This document shows, in pieces, positions 37,414 through 49,400 of a DNA stretch of 64,000 nucleotides; within the stretch, counting starts at the first letter, position 1, and each line of letters starts with the position of its first letter. Made by a program: the position numbers and the translations under genes. The notes beneath the pieces were generated by a model that had not been told where the DNA came from, searched no databases, and saw only the letters and a program-made list of their open reading frames with translations. Source of the stretch: Sarcophilus harrisii (Eukaryota; Chordata; Mammalia; Dasyuromorphia; Dasyuridae); assembly GCF_902635505.1 (NCBI RefSeq), contig NC_045429.1, positions 131,368,304 to 131,432,303 on the forward strand. The letters are read 5' to 3'.

Positions 37414-37710
37414 CGCGCCGATGACCTCCGAGGAAGCGACTCGAGCAGCTCTGTCAAAGGAGCAGCGCGGACCGCCTGGGCGCAGCCATATTGCTGCAGG
37501 CTAATGCGGCGCATGCTCATTACCGAAATGTGCCCCCGACGCTTGCCTAAACAAAGATGGCCCCGCACTGGCCCCGACCAATCAAAAGCAAGCGTTTCCC
37601 CGTGCCTCAGTGGGATGTGTGACCCTGAGCTAGTGCTTGGAGCAGCCTCCGAGCGTCCCACGCCAATTTGTTAGGAGTGTAAAAATGGCCAATACTTAAC
37701 CAATCAAATT
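36720..37710 (-). promoter_or_regulatory. MRPL18 CpG island and promoter with CCAAT boxes
   Basis: GC-rich island covering exons 1-2 and upstream DNA. CCAAT on the + strand occurs at 37,578-37,582, 37,663-37,667, 37,689-37,693 and 37,700-37,704 upstream of the ATG; such clusters are typical NF-Y sites. No TATA box seen. Confidence 0.65.
37187..37250. repeat. C64 homopolymer in MRPL18 intron 1
   Basis: An unbroken run of 64 C (G on the transcribed message) in a 353-base intron, 111 bases past the exon 1 donor. The exact length may be an assembly estimate. Confidence 0.9.
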
Positions 37711-38184
37711 AACAAAGAGATGACGTAAATCGAGAAAATAAAGGAACTTACTCCAAAACAAAGCAAAAAAGACAATCCCAGGAAATAATGTTTAAAATAT
37801 AGTCGTGAAGGGGAACTGCATTTTTAGATTTCCATCTGTTATAAAGCAGCAGTCATCAACACTTTCTGATATACGTTAAAAAAAAACTGACAAAAACACT
37901 GAGGAAACTGGAAAGCAGCTTGGTAGAATTTAGGCTTACATCAGCTTTTGATGACATCATAAATAGTAATATTAAAGATGGCACCATAAAAAAATTAAGA
38001 GAGGCAGATCATATAAATCTTAGGGTTACATATAGATATTTTCTTAATTAAACAAAAGATAGAGGCAATTACAAAAGATGAAATTTTAATTGCATCGGTC
38101 TATCAATCTAAGAGTCAATAACTGGTCTAATAATAATGAGCTAAGAGCTGGGCATAGAAAAAGTCAAAAAAACAGTGTCTCTTT
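37711..38184. other. Intergenic AT-rich DNA, end is an old SINE-like repeat
   Basis: No gene. The part from about 38,125 (AAGAGCTGGGCATAGAAAAA ... TCAGAGTCTAATGGATGGAG) resembles a CORE-SINE body that continues past the L1 inserted next to it. Confidence 0.45.
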
Positions 38185-38222
38185 TTAAAAAATTCAGAGT
38201 CTAATGGATGGAGACAACTTGT

Positions 38223-38863
38223 TTTTTTTTTCCCTCTGGGTTTTTTTTTTTTTTTAATAGCCTTTTATTTACAGGTATATGTATGGGTAACTTTACAGCA
38301 TTAACAATTGCCAAACCTCTTGTTCCAATTTTTCACCTCTTACCCCCCACCCCCTCCCCCAGATGGCAGGATGACCAGTAGATGTTAAATATATTAAAAT
38401 ATAAATTAGATACACAATAAGTATACATGACCAAACCGTTATTTTGCTGTACAAAAAGAATCAGACTCTGAAATATTGTACAATTAGCTTGTGAAGGAAA
38501 TCAAAAATGCATGTGTGCATAAATATAGGGATTGGGAATTCAATGTAATGGTTTTTAGTCATCTCCCAGAGTTCTTTTTCTGGGCGTAGCTAGTTCAGTT
38601 CATTACTGCTCCATTGGAAATGATTTGGTTGATCTCGTTGCTGAGGATGGCCAGGTCCATCAGAACTGGTCATCATATAGTATTGTTGAAGTATATAATG
38701 ATCTCCTGGTCCTGCTCATTTCACTCAGCATCAGTTCATGTAAGTCTCTCCAGGCCTTTCTGAAATTATCCTGTTGGTCATTTCTTACAGAACAGTAATA
38801 TTCCATAATTTTCATATACCACAATTTATTCAGCCATTCTCCAACTGATGGACATCCATTCAG
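38223..38863 (-). mobile_element. L1 3' end, reverse, with 38-bp target duplication
   Basis: 5'-truncated L1, complement strand, beginning with T runs (the poly-A tail). It is almost identical to the L1 pieces at 42,680 and 44,481. The flanks 38,185-38,222 and 38,864-38,901 are a perfect 38-base direct repeat beginning TTAAAAAATTCAGAG and ending GACAACTTGT. Confidence 0.95.
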
Positions 38864-38901
38864 TTAAAAAATTCAGAGTCTAATGGATGGAGACAACTTG
38901 T

Positions 38902-41125
38902 AAACAACTATGTACAAACTTTATACAGGCTATTTCTCCTTTTAAAAAGGAGAAATTGGTAATCAACAAAGGCAAAAGAACTGAGGGCCAAGGCTTCCTG
39001 TAGAAGATGGTATTTTAGTCAAGATCTGAAGGAAGTCAAAAGGCAGAATGAGGATGGAAGAGAACAGCTGGTGAAAATATTCAGCCACTATCTTGTTTAA
39101 GGACCTGCTAGGAAGCAAATTGAAATGTAGAACATTCAGTGGTATTATTTGGTATAAGAAGACTGAAAAAGCAGAAAGTGGCAGTGGTTATAAAGGACTT
39201 CAAATGCAAAACAAAGGGTTTTATAACTTAGAGAGTCACTGGATTTCATTGAGTAAGGAGCTGACATAGATCTGTTTCAGGAAGATCAAATCCATTTGTG
39301 ACACAAACATTCCACATCACTAAGAACATTCTTTTCTGGGTCCTCAGTATCTCTATCTGGGTGGGATACTATTATTTTTTTGAAGTCTTGGTTTCAGAAT
39401 CATGGGCTGCCTCCACTGAGATGGAATTCAATATGTTGCTTTGTTTCCTAAAAACACTGGAGCAATGAATAGAAACTGTAGAGGGATAGATTTAGGTTTG
39501 ACATAAGGAATAAAATTCCTACCACTTAGAGCTATAAAAAAGAGCAGGCTCACTTGGGGATAATGAATCCATTAGTCACTCACTAGAAGTCTTCAAGCAA
39601 TATATCCCTTATCAAGAACATTGTAGAAGGGATTCTTGTTTAGTCACAATTGGAGTACAAGTCTTCTGATGTCCCTTCCAATTAAAATGAATTACAAAGC
39701 TCAACATAAATAGTCAAATTTGAACTTATAGATATCAGAAACTTAGAATGAAACACCATCATGGAAATGTGGCAAAACAGTTTAAATAAACAAGGTAGAG
39801 TGATAGAATCACATTATATATTAAGTAGAATTACTCATATGAAGAAATTCAGAAATGAAAACTAGGAAATATGACTAAAGAACAACAAAGGTAAAAACAA
39901 GCAGTTTTGAGAGAAATAATTATTAAATAAATCAATTATTGGACAGATCCAGGGGTTTTTCCCTCCATTTCCTCACTCTCTACAAGTCAAGCCAGCATCC
40001 GAAGGACGTTGCTGATAATGATATTAGGTTAACTTGCTCCACAATCTTGGAAGTTTATTGTGTTCCATTCAATCATGGGTAGGGGTATAGATCCTCGGTC
40101 TAAATTGCCCTAGGCTAAGGGGTCCTTTGAGAGCCACATTGACTAGCCCCTCATCAGAATAGGCCCACTTCTCATAGTATTCATTCTCTCTTTATTAACT
40201 AATTAATTGAGTTGACACCCACTTTTCAAAGGGTATATAAGCCTCTAAAAGCTGTCATGATGGTCTTTAGCATTTGAGAGTGCTACTGACTCCTTTTATT
40301 AATCATCTGCTAGCAATAATTTAAAAAATGATTAATTACTCAGAAATTACGTTCCAAATTTTTTATGTTAGAATATCACAGAGTGTAATAAATATTTGTT
40401 GAAAAAAGCTAAACTCATCAATAAACCAGATTTTTTTAAAGATATGTACACAACAATCAAATTATCAATGAAAAAAATGAGAAGAACCTTGAGCTGTGGT
40501 ATACTCACTATTGTTATAGCTGTGAATTGGTTCAAACTTCCTAGAAAATATTTTAGAACTATGATAAGAAAAGGTGCTAATTTCACATCTTTTAATCTAG
40601 GATATATATTATACATAAGTCAATGATAGAAACAAAAATTATTTATATAACCAAATATTTATAACAGCATTCTCTGTGGAAGCCAAACAAAACTCAAAAC
40701 CTGGAAACAAAATGGGCACTGAATAAATCTGCAGCATAACATAGCATCATAGACTCAAATTTTGATCTACAAGGAGCTTTAAGATCATCTAGTCCTTATT
40801 AGACAAAGGAGGAAACAGGTTAAACAACTTGCTCTGGTCCCATAAAGTAGAGGAGGCAGGACTGACTCCAAATATAATACTTTCCTCACTAATCTGTGTG
40901 TAATGGAATACTTCTGGGCCTTATGATATGACGAATGTACAAATATCAGAGAAATCTGATTAGACATTGTACATAATGCAAAAAAGTTGTAGAACCAAGG
41001 AAACAATAAATATAGTAAAGTTATATAAACTAGGATAATCAAATCTAAGGAAATTCTAAGTTAGCAGTGTAAAAAAAAGATAGGAGTGGGGCACTGGGAA
41101 AGGCAATGAGAAATCTTGTTAAGAA
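38902..41125. other. Intergenic DNA, mostly old repeat relics
   Basis: Between 38,902 and about 39,290 the text (GTTATAAAGGACTTCAAATG, GGATTTCATTGAGTAAGGAG) looks like the continuation of the repeat interrupted by the L1. A MIR-type relic lies near 40,740-40,890. I recognise nothing in 39,300-40,700. Confidence 0.4.
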
Positions 41126-41135
41126 TGATCAATTT

Positions 41136-41274
41136 AGTGGCAGCTAGGTAGATAGAGAACCAGTCCTTAAGTCAGGAGGACCTGAATTCAAATCTAGCCT
41201 CAGACACTTAATACTTCCTAGCTATGTGACCCTGAGCAAGTCACTTAACCACAATTGCCTCAGGAGGAAAAAAA
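41136..41274 (+). mobile_element. tRNA-like SINE with target duplication
   Basis: GTGGCAGCTAGGTAGATAGA head and CAAGTCACTTAACCACAATT body. GATCAATTT at 41,127-41,135 and 41,275-41,283 flanks it. Confidence 0.9.
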
Positions 41275-41394
41275 GATCAATTTGAAGGCCAAGTAAGTAG
41301 TAATAAGGGTGACCTAGCAATTACACCATTAGATTACCATGGTAATTAAAGAAAAAGGGAAAGAATCTATATGTTCTGAAATATAGTCATTCTC

Positions 41395-41720
41395 TTTGTG
41401 ATGGAAAAAAACTAGAAATTGAGAAAATGACCATCAAGTTTGGAATGGCTGGACAAATAGTGGCATATGGTTGTGAGAGAATACTACTGTGAGGTTAAAA
41501 ACGATGACCCAGTTGGTTTTAGGAAAGCACAAAGATTTGAATGAAATCAGGACCAAGAGAACATTTTAATAGCAATATTATTTGAACAGAAACTGTGAAA
41601 AACTTATATTCTAAGTAATGTGATCATTTAAATCAGCTACAAATAACCCATGAAGGAAGATGCTATCCACCTTGAGAGAAAGAACTGATATATGGAAGTG
41701 TTTTGGGAGAGTATTTGGTT
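41395..41720 (+). mobile_element. L1 3' relic, decayed
   Basis: AAACTAGAAATTGAGAAAAT, ATCAAGTTTGGAATGGCTGG and TTGAGAGAAAGAACTGATAT follow the order of an L1 ORF2 end and 3' UTR; the frame is broken. Confidence 0.55.
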
Positions 41721-42155
41721 CAGAGTCAGGTTAGAACACTGCCACAGATTTCTCTTTTATGTCAAAGTTTTATTTCAACAAAGTGGTGGGCCAAATAGCC
41801 TGGGCATCTAATTGGCAATTAATTAAGTTTAAAAAAAGAAATAGAGAAGTTCAGAAGAGTGGATCTTAGAGGAAAAAAAAAAAAGAATGAATTCTGTTTT
41901 AGACAGGTTGAGAAACTTACAAAAACAGACAATTCAAAATATCCACCAGACAGTTGGTGATAATAAACAGGAATTCAGTAGATACCATGGTTGGACTATA
42001 AATGACTTTTAAAAATAAACTTTTGATATCTTTTGGGATTTTATATAACCTCCTTCTCAGTCTCCTCAGTTCAGTCTTCATCTAAGGCTAATCCACTAAA
42101 ACTACAGGTGTTCCTCAATGTTCTCCCTTTCTCTCTCTTTTGTCTCTCTCTCTCT
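41721..42155. other. Unassigned spacer
   Basis: AT-rich spacer ending in a CT microsatellite (about 42,120-42,157). No gene seen. Confidence 0.4.
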
Positions 42156-42156
42156 C

Positions 42157-42300
42157 TTTTTGCTGAGGCAATTGGGGTTAAGTGACTTGCCCAGGGTCAC
42201 ACAGCCAGGAAGTATTACATGTCTGAGGTCGGATTTGAACTCAGGTGTCCTTCTGACTTCAGGGCCAATGTTCTATCCACTTCACCACCTGGCTGCCCCT
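42157..42300 (-). mobile_element. tRNA-like SINE, reverse
   Basis: TTGCTGAGGCAATTGGGG through CACCACCTGGCTGCCCCT, complement of the SINE consensus seen elsewhere in the window. Confidence 0.9.
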
Positions 42301-42679
42301 CTCCTTTTCTCTTGCATACTATTTCACCTAGTGATTTTATTAGATCCTGTGAATTTGATTATCTCTATTTTGGTGATTTTCAGATCTATGTATACTACTC
42401 TTAACCTTTCTCTTGACCAGTTAGTGGATGTCTCTAACTGGATATTGCATAGATACCTTAAACTTAACATGTACAGAACTGAATTCATAATTTTCTTCTA
42501 TTCTCCCTCCTTTCCCTAATGTTCCTATCACTTTACGGAGGGTACCTGATTTCCCAGTCACCCCAGCTCACAAGCTAGGTGCCATTCTTACGGCTCACTT
42601 AATATTCTCAAGAATATTCCTTTTCAGTTGCCTTCCATGTGCCATCTGTTTCCCAGGCCTGTCAATTTTACCTTCCTAA

Positions 42680-43737
42680 CATTTTTTTTTTTGTTTGTTT
42701 TTGTTTTATTTAGCCTTTTATTTACAGGATATATGCATGGGTAACTTTACAGCATTAACAATTGCCAAACCTCTTGTTCCAATTTTTCACCTCTTAACCC
42801 CCACCCCCTCCCCCAGATGGCAGGATGACCAGTAGATGTTAAGTACATTAAAATATAAATTAGATACACAATAAGTATACATGACCAAAACGTTATTTTG
42901 CTGTACAAAAAGAATCAGACTCTGAAATATTGTACAATTAGCTTGTGAAGGAAATAAAAAATGCAGGTGGGCATAAATATAGGGATTGGGAATTCAATGT
43001 AATGGTTTTTAGTCATCTCCCAGAGTTCTTTTTCTGGGCATAGCTAGTTCAGTTCATTACTGCTCCATTGGAAATGATTTGGTTGATCTCGTTGCTGAGG
43101 ATGGCCAGGTCCATCAGAACTGGTCATCATATTGTATTGTTGTTGAAGTATATAATGATCTCCTGGTCCTGCTCATTTCACTCAGCATCAGTTCGTGTAA
43201 GTCTCTCCAGGCCTTTCTGAAATTATCCTGTTGGTCATTTCTTACAGAACATTAATATTCCATAATATTCATATACCACAATTTATTCAGCCATTCTCCA
43301 ACTGATGGACATCCATTCAGTTTCCAGTTTCTGGCCACTACAAAAAGGGCTGCCACAAACATTCGTGCACATATAGGTCCCTTTCCCTTCTTTATAATCT
43401 CTTTGGGATATAATCCCCAGTAGTAACACTGCTGGATCAAAGGGTATGCACAGTTTGATAACTAGTTCCAAACTACTCTCCAAAATGGTTGGATTCGTTC
43501 ACAGCTCCACCAACAATGCATCAATGTCCCAGTTTTTCCGCATCCCCTCCAACAATCATCATTATTTTTTCCTGTCATCTTAGCCAATCTGAAAGGTGTG
43601 TAGTGGTATCTCAGCGTTGTCTTAATTTGCATTTCTCTGATTAATAATGACTTGGAGCATCTTTTCATATGACTAGAAATAGTTTCAATTTCTTCATCTG
43701 AGAATTGTCTGTTCATATCCTTTGACCATTTTTCAAT
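42680..43737 (-). mobile_element. L1 3' end, reverse, includes ORF2 C-terminus
   Basis: Longest of three same-strand L1 3' ends between MRPL18 and TCP1. The minus strand encodes ORF2 C-terminal motifs in shifted frames ([52 protein letters not shown]-like). TTACCTTCC at both ends may be the target duplication. Confidence 0.9.
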
Positions 43738-43759
43738 TACCTTCCCTTCTCTGATACTG

Positions 43760-44395
43760 CCACCTGTGTGGCACAGGCCTGTCACCTCCTCACACCTAAA
43801 CCTGGTTGTTCCGCCTGTCATGAGCCCCTCACCCTAGCCAGTATGATTCCTAAAGTAGGGTCTCACCCCATAGTCAGTAAAAGTCCACTGACTCCTCCAT
43901 GTCACCTCCAGGATAGAACACAGAGCTCTCTGCTTGGGTTGGGATCCTTTGCAATCCTGTCCCTTTGAGTTTCTCAGTCTCCTGAAGAGATCATTTATCC
44001 CAGCCTCTGCCTAACCCATTGGCTGACATTGGTTTCCTAGCTGTTTCTCAAGCGGGAAATTGCATCTCCCATTGCATATTCTGCCCTTTCCCATGTCTGG
44101 AACTCTTCTCTCTTCATCTACGCATCCTCGTTTCCCTCAGTTCTCTATTAAAACCCCACCTGCAGGGAGACTCGACTGCTTCTCCTTGATTCTAGCGCCT
44201 TCTCTTTGGGGATTATCTTTCGCTTTTCCTTTATCTAGTTGCCTGTACATAGTTATTTATAGGTTGTTTGCCCCATTGGACGGTGAATTCCTTGAAAGAA
44301 AATAGTTTGACTTTCCTTGAACCCCTGGCACAGTGCCTGCCACACAATGGGCACAGTGCCTAGCGGTGGGATTCCTGGATTAAAATCTATGGTGG
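43760..44395 (+). repeat. L2-type LINE 3' end
   Basis: GAACTCTTCTCTCTTCATC, TTGGACGGTGAATTCCTTGA and CCCTGGCACAGTGCCTGCC in L2 order. Confidence 0.7.
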
Positions 44396-44480
44396 TCTAG
44401 TCTTTTTTTTTTTTTTTTTGCATTGTTCTAGAGGACACAAACTTTTGAGATCCTTTCCAGCTCAGGAACATTCTACTCCT

Positions 44481-44830
44481 TTTTTTTTTTTTTTTTTTTT
44501 TAATTTATTTTTATTTAATAGCCTTTTATTTACAGGATATATACATGGGTAACTTTACAGCATTAACAATTGCCAAACCTCTTGTTCCAATTTTTCACCT
44601 CTTACCCCCACCCCTCCCTAAATGGCAGGATGACCAGTAGATGTTAAATATATTAAAATATAACTTAGATACACAATAAGTATACATGACCAAAACGTTA
44701 TTTTGCTGTACAAAAAGAATCAGACTCTGAATTATTGTACGATTAGCTTGTGAAGGAAATAAAAAATGCAGGTGGGCATAAATATAGGGATTGGGAGTTC
44801 AATGTAATGGTTTTTAGTCATCTCCCAGAG
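44481..44830 (-). mobile_element. L1 3' end, reverse, 17-bp target duplication
   Basis: 350-base L1 3' UTR piece starting with a T run. AGGAACATTCTACTCCT at 44,464-44,480 and 44,831-44,847 is a perfect target duplication. Confidence 0.95.
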
Positions 44831-44847
44831 AGGAACATTCTACTCCT

Positions 44848-45379
44848 AAAATTATGTTACAAGTGTGTGAGATGGATCATCCCTGGCATAATTAGGAAAG
44901 GCTTTCTTGGAGATGCGTTGGACATTCACTAGCTCTTAAATACTCTTACCACAAATATTAGTATTCCAATATAAGGAACAAGAGACTCAAAGCTCTTGAT
45001 CCTCTAGATCTCAACAAGCCTCCACAGCCAGCAAGCTTTTCTATGCTACGGATACTGCACTAAGGTCCAGAAGACACAGAAAAAGTAGTCTCTCAAGGAG
45101 CACCGGGACTTGTTGGGAACTCTGTGGGGAGGAGGGAGGGAGCTCGGAGCTGACTCTAAGAGGTACTCAGGGGAAAGCAGGGAAGGGGGAGGACGATGTG
45201 GAGCTGCACCAAGGGCTCCGTCCCAAAGGGGGGAGATGGAAGGGTCCGCCATGTACCCCTTTCTTCTGTGTGAGCCCCTCCCCAGTGCTTGGATCCAGCA
45301 AGATTTGGACGCAGCGCCTCCACATCCAACAGCCTTTTTGCTGCATGACCGAGTGTACTATTAGGGGTTTACGAGTCCC
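44848..45379. other. Unassigned DNA before the TCP1 island
   Basis: GC content rises to the right. Open frames here show no protein similarity I recognise. Confidence 0.4.
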
Positions 45380-46430
45380 AGGGCTTCCCACCCCCAGGCT
45401 CCGACGAAGGGGCGAGCCTCCTCGTTCCATTTAGGGGCCGGGCACCGGCTGAGCCCCGGGACACACACGGAAGAGCACACGCTGCTTTGCCCTAGGCGAG
45501 TTTTTATTACACTACTGGAGCGCGCTCCATTAATCCAAAATTCGTACACAGAAAATCCTGGGGGGGGGGGGGGGGGGGGGGGAAGCCGCATGGGGACTCC
45601 GCCGTAATTCTACCTTTGAGCTTCCGTGCCACACCCAGCAACCGCTTTCTAGAAACCACTAGAATGTCCCAGGCCGCCCGCGCGCCCGCGGCCCTCCCCC
45701 AACTGTCCTTCCTCCTTCCGCTAGCGCTGGAAACCAACTCCTCCCATCCTCGAGCGCTGGCCTTCACAGCCGATCTCTAATTGGACCGAAACTCGGTCCG
45801 CGTCACCCTCTCTGCCGGCTGGAGTCCCCTTCCTTAGGCTGGGTGATTGCGCACACTTCCTCTCCCCCCCCTCCCCTCTTCCGAGGCCGGAGAAAGGAGG
45901 GGGCGGGGAAAAGGGGTTACCCAGCAGCTCCTGCGGCGCCGCTCACCATTCCTGTCCCGCTCCCTGTTTCCACGCTGTTGCAGCTTCTCCTCTTCGCGGG
46001 CGTGTGTGTGTGGCGGGGAAGATGGAGGGGCCCTTGTCCGTGTTCGGGGAACGGACTACCGGAGAGTCCATCCGCTCCCAGAACGGTGAGGGCGAGCTGG
46101 GCGGGCGGTGGGGAAGGCCTACTCCCCGGGGTCGGCGCGGCCTGAGGCCTAGATGGCGGAGCCGAGCCGGCCCCACCCCCAACCCCCCACCCCGTGAAGG
46201 CCCGATCGCGGTCCGTCAGCCTGAGGTCGGGGGGAGCAAGGGGCGAGTTAGATTCTGAGGGAAAACTTGCGGGGCCGATCCGGGCCTGGCCGGGCGGGTG
46301 GCCCGGGAGCCGCCCGCGGCCACGTTTTCTTCGCGGGGGAAACGGGCCCCCTGCCAGGAGAAGACCGTCCTGGCCTGCGAGGCGCGCACGTTTGGGCCGA
46401 ATTAGGCCGGGCCTCTTAGGTACCTAAAAT
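45380..46430 (+). promoter_or_regulatory. TCP1 CpG island / promoter
   Basis: GC-rich island across exon 1. ATTGG (inverted CCAAT) lies at 45,780-45,784. A G23 run sits at 45,560-45,582. The transcription start is probably within about 100 bases upstream of the ATG at 46,022. Confidence 0.7.
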
Positions 46431-49400
46431 GGAACGTGGGCCTGTATGCACCTTGTGGGGGCATGAGGAGGTGGCACGCGGCTCTTCCTAACCCCTCCAC
46501 TTCCTAGCTTTTTTGTCTTACTTCCCGGTGCTGGACCGAAATCGTGGCCTTTTAGGGAACCTCATCAACATTAAACAGTTATTCTTAGGAGAATGAACCC
46601 CGGTGGCTTTCACCCCACGCCACTGCCGAGCGCACGTTCGCCCTGCATTAAGAGGACGGCCAGAGTTAACGCTGGGTGACGGCATTTCTGAGTTCCAAGA
46701 GATGGAGAAAGTGATAGCGCTCGGGGCCCCACACCCCGTCCCTTTTTCTTTTCCCCATTCCCAGCCTCCAGAAGAGGAGACCGCGGGGAAAGCATGGCTA
46801 GAAGTCTCGTTCTTCAAAAAGCTGTAGAAACTCTCCCATCCAGAACGCGTTCCCTGTGGGAAAGGCATAGAGTAAGAGGGGGGTTCCTAGAGCCAATTGA
46901 TTGAGGATGTGATGTTATTGATTGTGGATCCCCATGCCCGATCCAGTGTAGCCATACCCACCTCTCTCCGATTCCTCTTAGTTTTGTAACTTTTCATTTT
47001 AAAAATGCCCAAAATTAAATTGGGTGACAGTTTTTATTTATTTCCAAGAGTTATGAGAAAAGGAATAAGTTTTAGTTAATTGGATAATTTTGTTAATATA
47101 TTTCTCTTGCACTATGGACTTGGAAAGTTGCTTACCACGTACTTTACACAGAGCTGCTTGATGAAGTATTCTGAAGATGTTGGATTGGGACCTATCATAA
47201 ATTTTGAATAGTGTCAGAGAACTGGTGATTAAAAAAATAACCTTCCACCTTTTAAGAGAAGGAAGACTAGGGCAATTGTCGGTCTTTGATACTATATATC
47301 TTTTGGTTTTGTCTAGTTTTTATTACAAGCTCAAGCAAAGTTTCCATTTAGAATGCTAAAAGTACATTTACATAAATGACAAGTATAAATTGAAAAGATA
47401 TCAATGAAACTTTTTAAAAAGCTTTTTCAAGATTGAGGATCTGCTAATGGTATAATGAAGGAATTCCCAAAGTTTGGAGGAGAAAGCTAATGCTTATTTT
47501 TTTCCTGTGTGAAATTGTAGACTATAATAAACAGGCAATATTAACCAAAGCTTCTTCACATAGTAAATATATTTTGCTTGAATAACTGAACAGTTGACAT
47601 TTTTTTCTCCAGAGAATAGATTTAAGGTTGGCTTAGTAAGCTTCATGGGTCTAATTTTCAACAGAAATGCTTGAAGTGATTGTATTTTAGGAAGTGTGGG
47701 TTATATTGATTGACTTATTTTAAAGTGCAATACAAATATATTATAATTGGTGTAACAATAACTGCCTGCCTATCTGATATAATTTGGGATAGTAAAGAGG
47801 AAAAGGAACAAGCATTTATTTTTTTTTCCCCTTAGGCAATTAGGGTTAAGTAACTTGCTCAGGGTCACACGGCTAGGAAGTATTACCTGTATGCCACTGC
47901 TTTTGAATTTAGGTACTCTTGACTTCAGAGCCAGTGCACCATTTAGCTGACCCACAAGCATTTCTTAAGCATCTATTAAATGCCAGGAACTTTGCTAAGG
48001 GCTTTACTAATATCACAATTAGTGGGTAGATAGTATTTATCCTCATTTTACATAGAGCTAGGTAGTATGGGAGACTGAATTTGAATTCACATCTTCTTAA
48101 TCCCAGGTTCAGTGAATAAAATATTCACTGAAATACCAATCTATTTCTAGGAGAAAATAATTGTATCCTAATTCTTGTTATACATGGGAACTTCTGAGAT
48201 TATTAAGATTTTTCTTTCTCATAAGTATTATTTTTCTTGTGAAAAGGCCAATTGAAGCCAGCATTATACTGGCAACAAATAACATTTGAAATAATGGAGG
48301 TAGCTCATTTAATTATCTTGTTTTTTTATTTTTACAGTTATGGCTGCAGCTTCCATTGCCAATATTGTAAAAAGTTCTCTTGGCCCAGTTGGCTTGGATA
48401 AAATGTTGGTGGATGATATTGGTGTAAGTACAGATATAATTTTAAGACAACCTGGTGGTTTTTGGATAAGAGATTTTGTAGGGTTTTGTTCAATAGATTG
48501 TCACATAAATGCTTTAGTTTTGTTAGTACTGTGGAACTGAATAATATGTTTATGAGAAATTCCTTAAAAATGTTTAAATATTCTCTCATGGGCACATAAA
48601 ATGCTAACTTAACATTTTTTTTTTTAAATTTCCAAAATAGGATGTGACTATTACTAATGATGGGGCAACCATTCTGAAATTGCTAGAGGTAGAACATCCT
48701 GCAGCTAAAGTGCTCTGTGAATTGGCTGATTTGCAAGACAAAGAAGTTGGAGATGGGACTACATCTGTGGTAGGTAGACACTAAAAATTTGTTGTACTTG
48801 ATTTTGCAAATTAAATAAATACATCATCTTGATGTATTGCGTCTGAAAGAAAAGTTGGGAAGAGAGACAAGTATTAATTACATAGTACGAAAATGAAATG
48901 GAAAATTAATTTGGTTTAGTTTCTGGGTTGCTGGTCTGGAAGTCTTGAAATCACATTTTATTTCTATCATTGGAGATTTTTGAGTCATTTTATAAGCTTT
49001 TCAAATGGTTAGTTTCTTAGATGCTATAATTGGATTAGCACACAGAAGAAGGCTGTTTTGGATTCTGAAGAATTTTCAAATGCCAGTGGTCAGTTTGCCT
49101 TTTTTTCCTCTTTATGTAGGGTATTAAGAATTCATAAAATTTTGGACAAAACAACTTTATATAGTTGATTGTAATTTGCTTATGTTAATCATTTTGTTTT
49201 ACCATGTTTACTATGATAGTTTGGAGATCCTCAAATTTGGATTAGGACTTAGTCCCAATTTAAAAAACCAGATGAGTTTCTGATCTTTCAAGGGGAAAAA
49301 AAAGGACATTGGTAGGACGTTAGTTTTCGATCTCAGGCCAACCTAAATAAAATCAGGGTCATTTAGATTTTTCCTGGAGTCATGATATTTCCCAAGGTAT

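Noticed and set aside
43462-43821. 119-codon minus-strand frame with CWRGCGK motif
   Set aside because: L1 ORF2 remnant inside the reverse L1 at 42,680-43,737.
45046-45767. Several overlapping frames upstream of TCP1
   Set aside because: GC-rich island by-products, including a proline run from the G23 tract; no similarity or conserved splice pattern.
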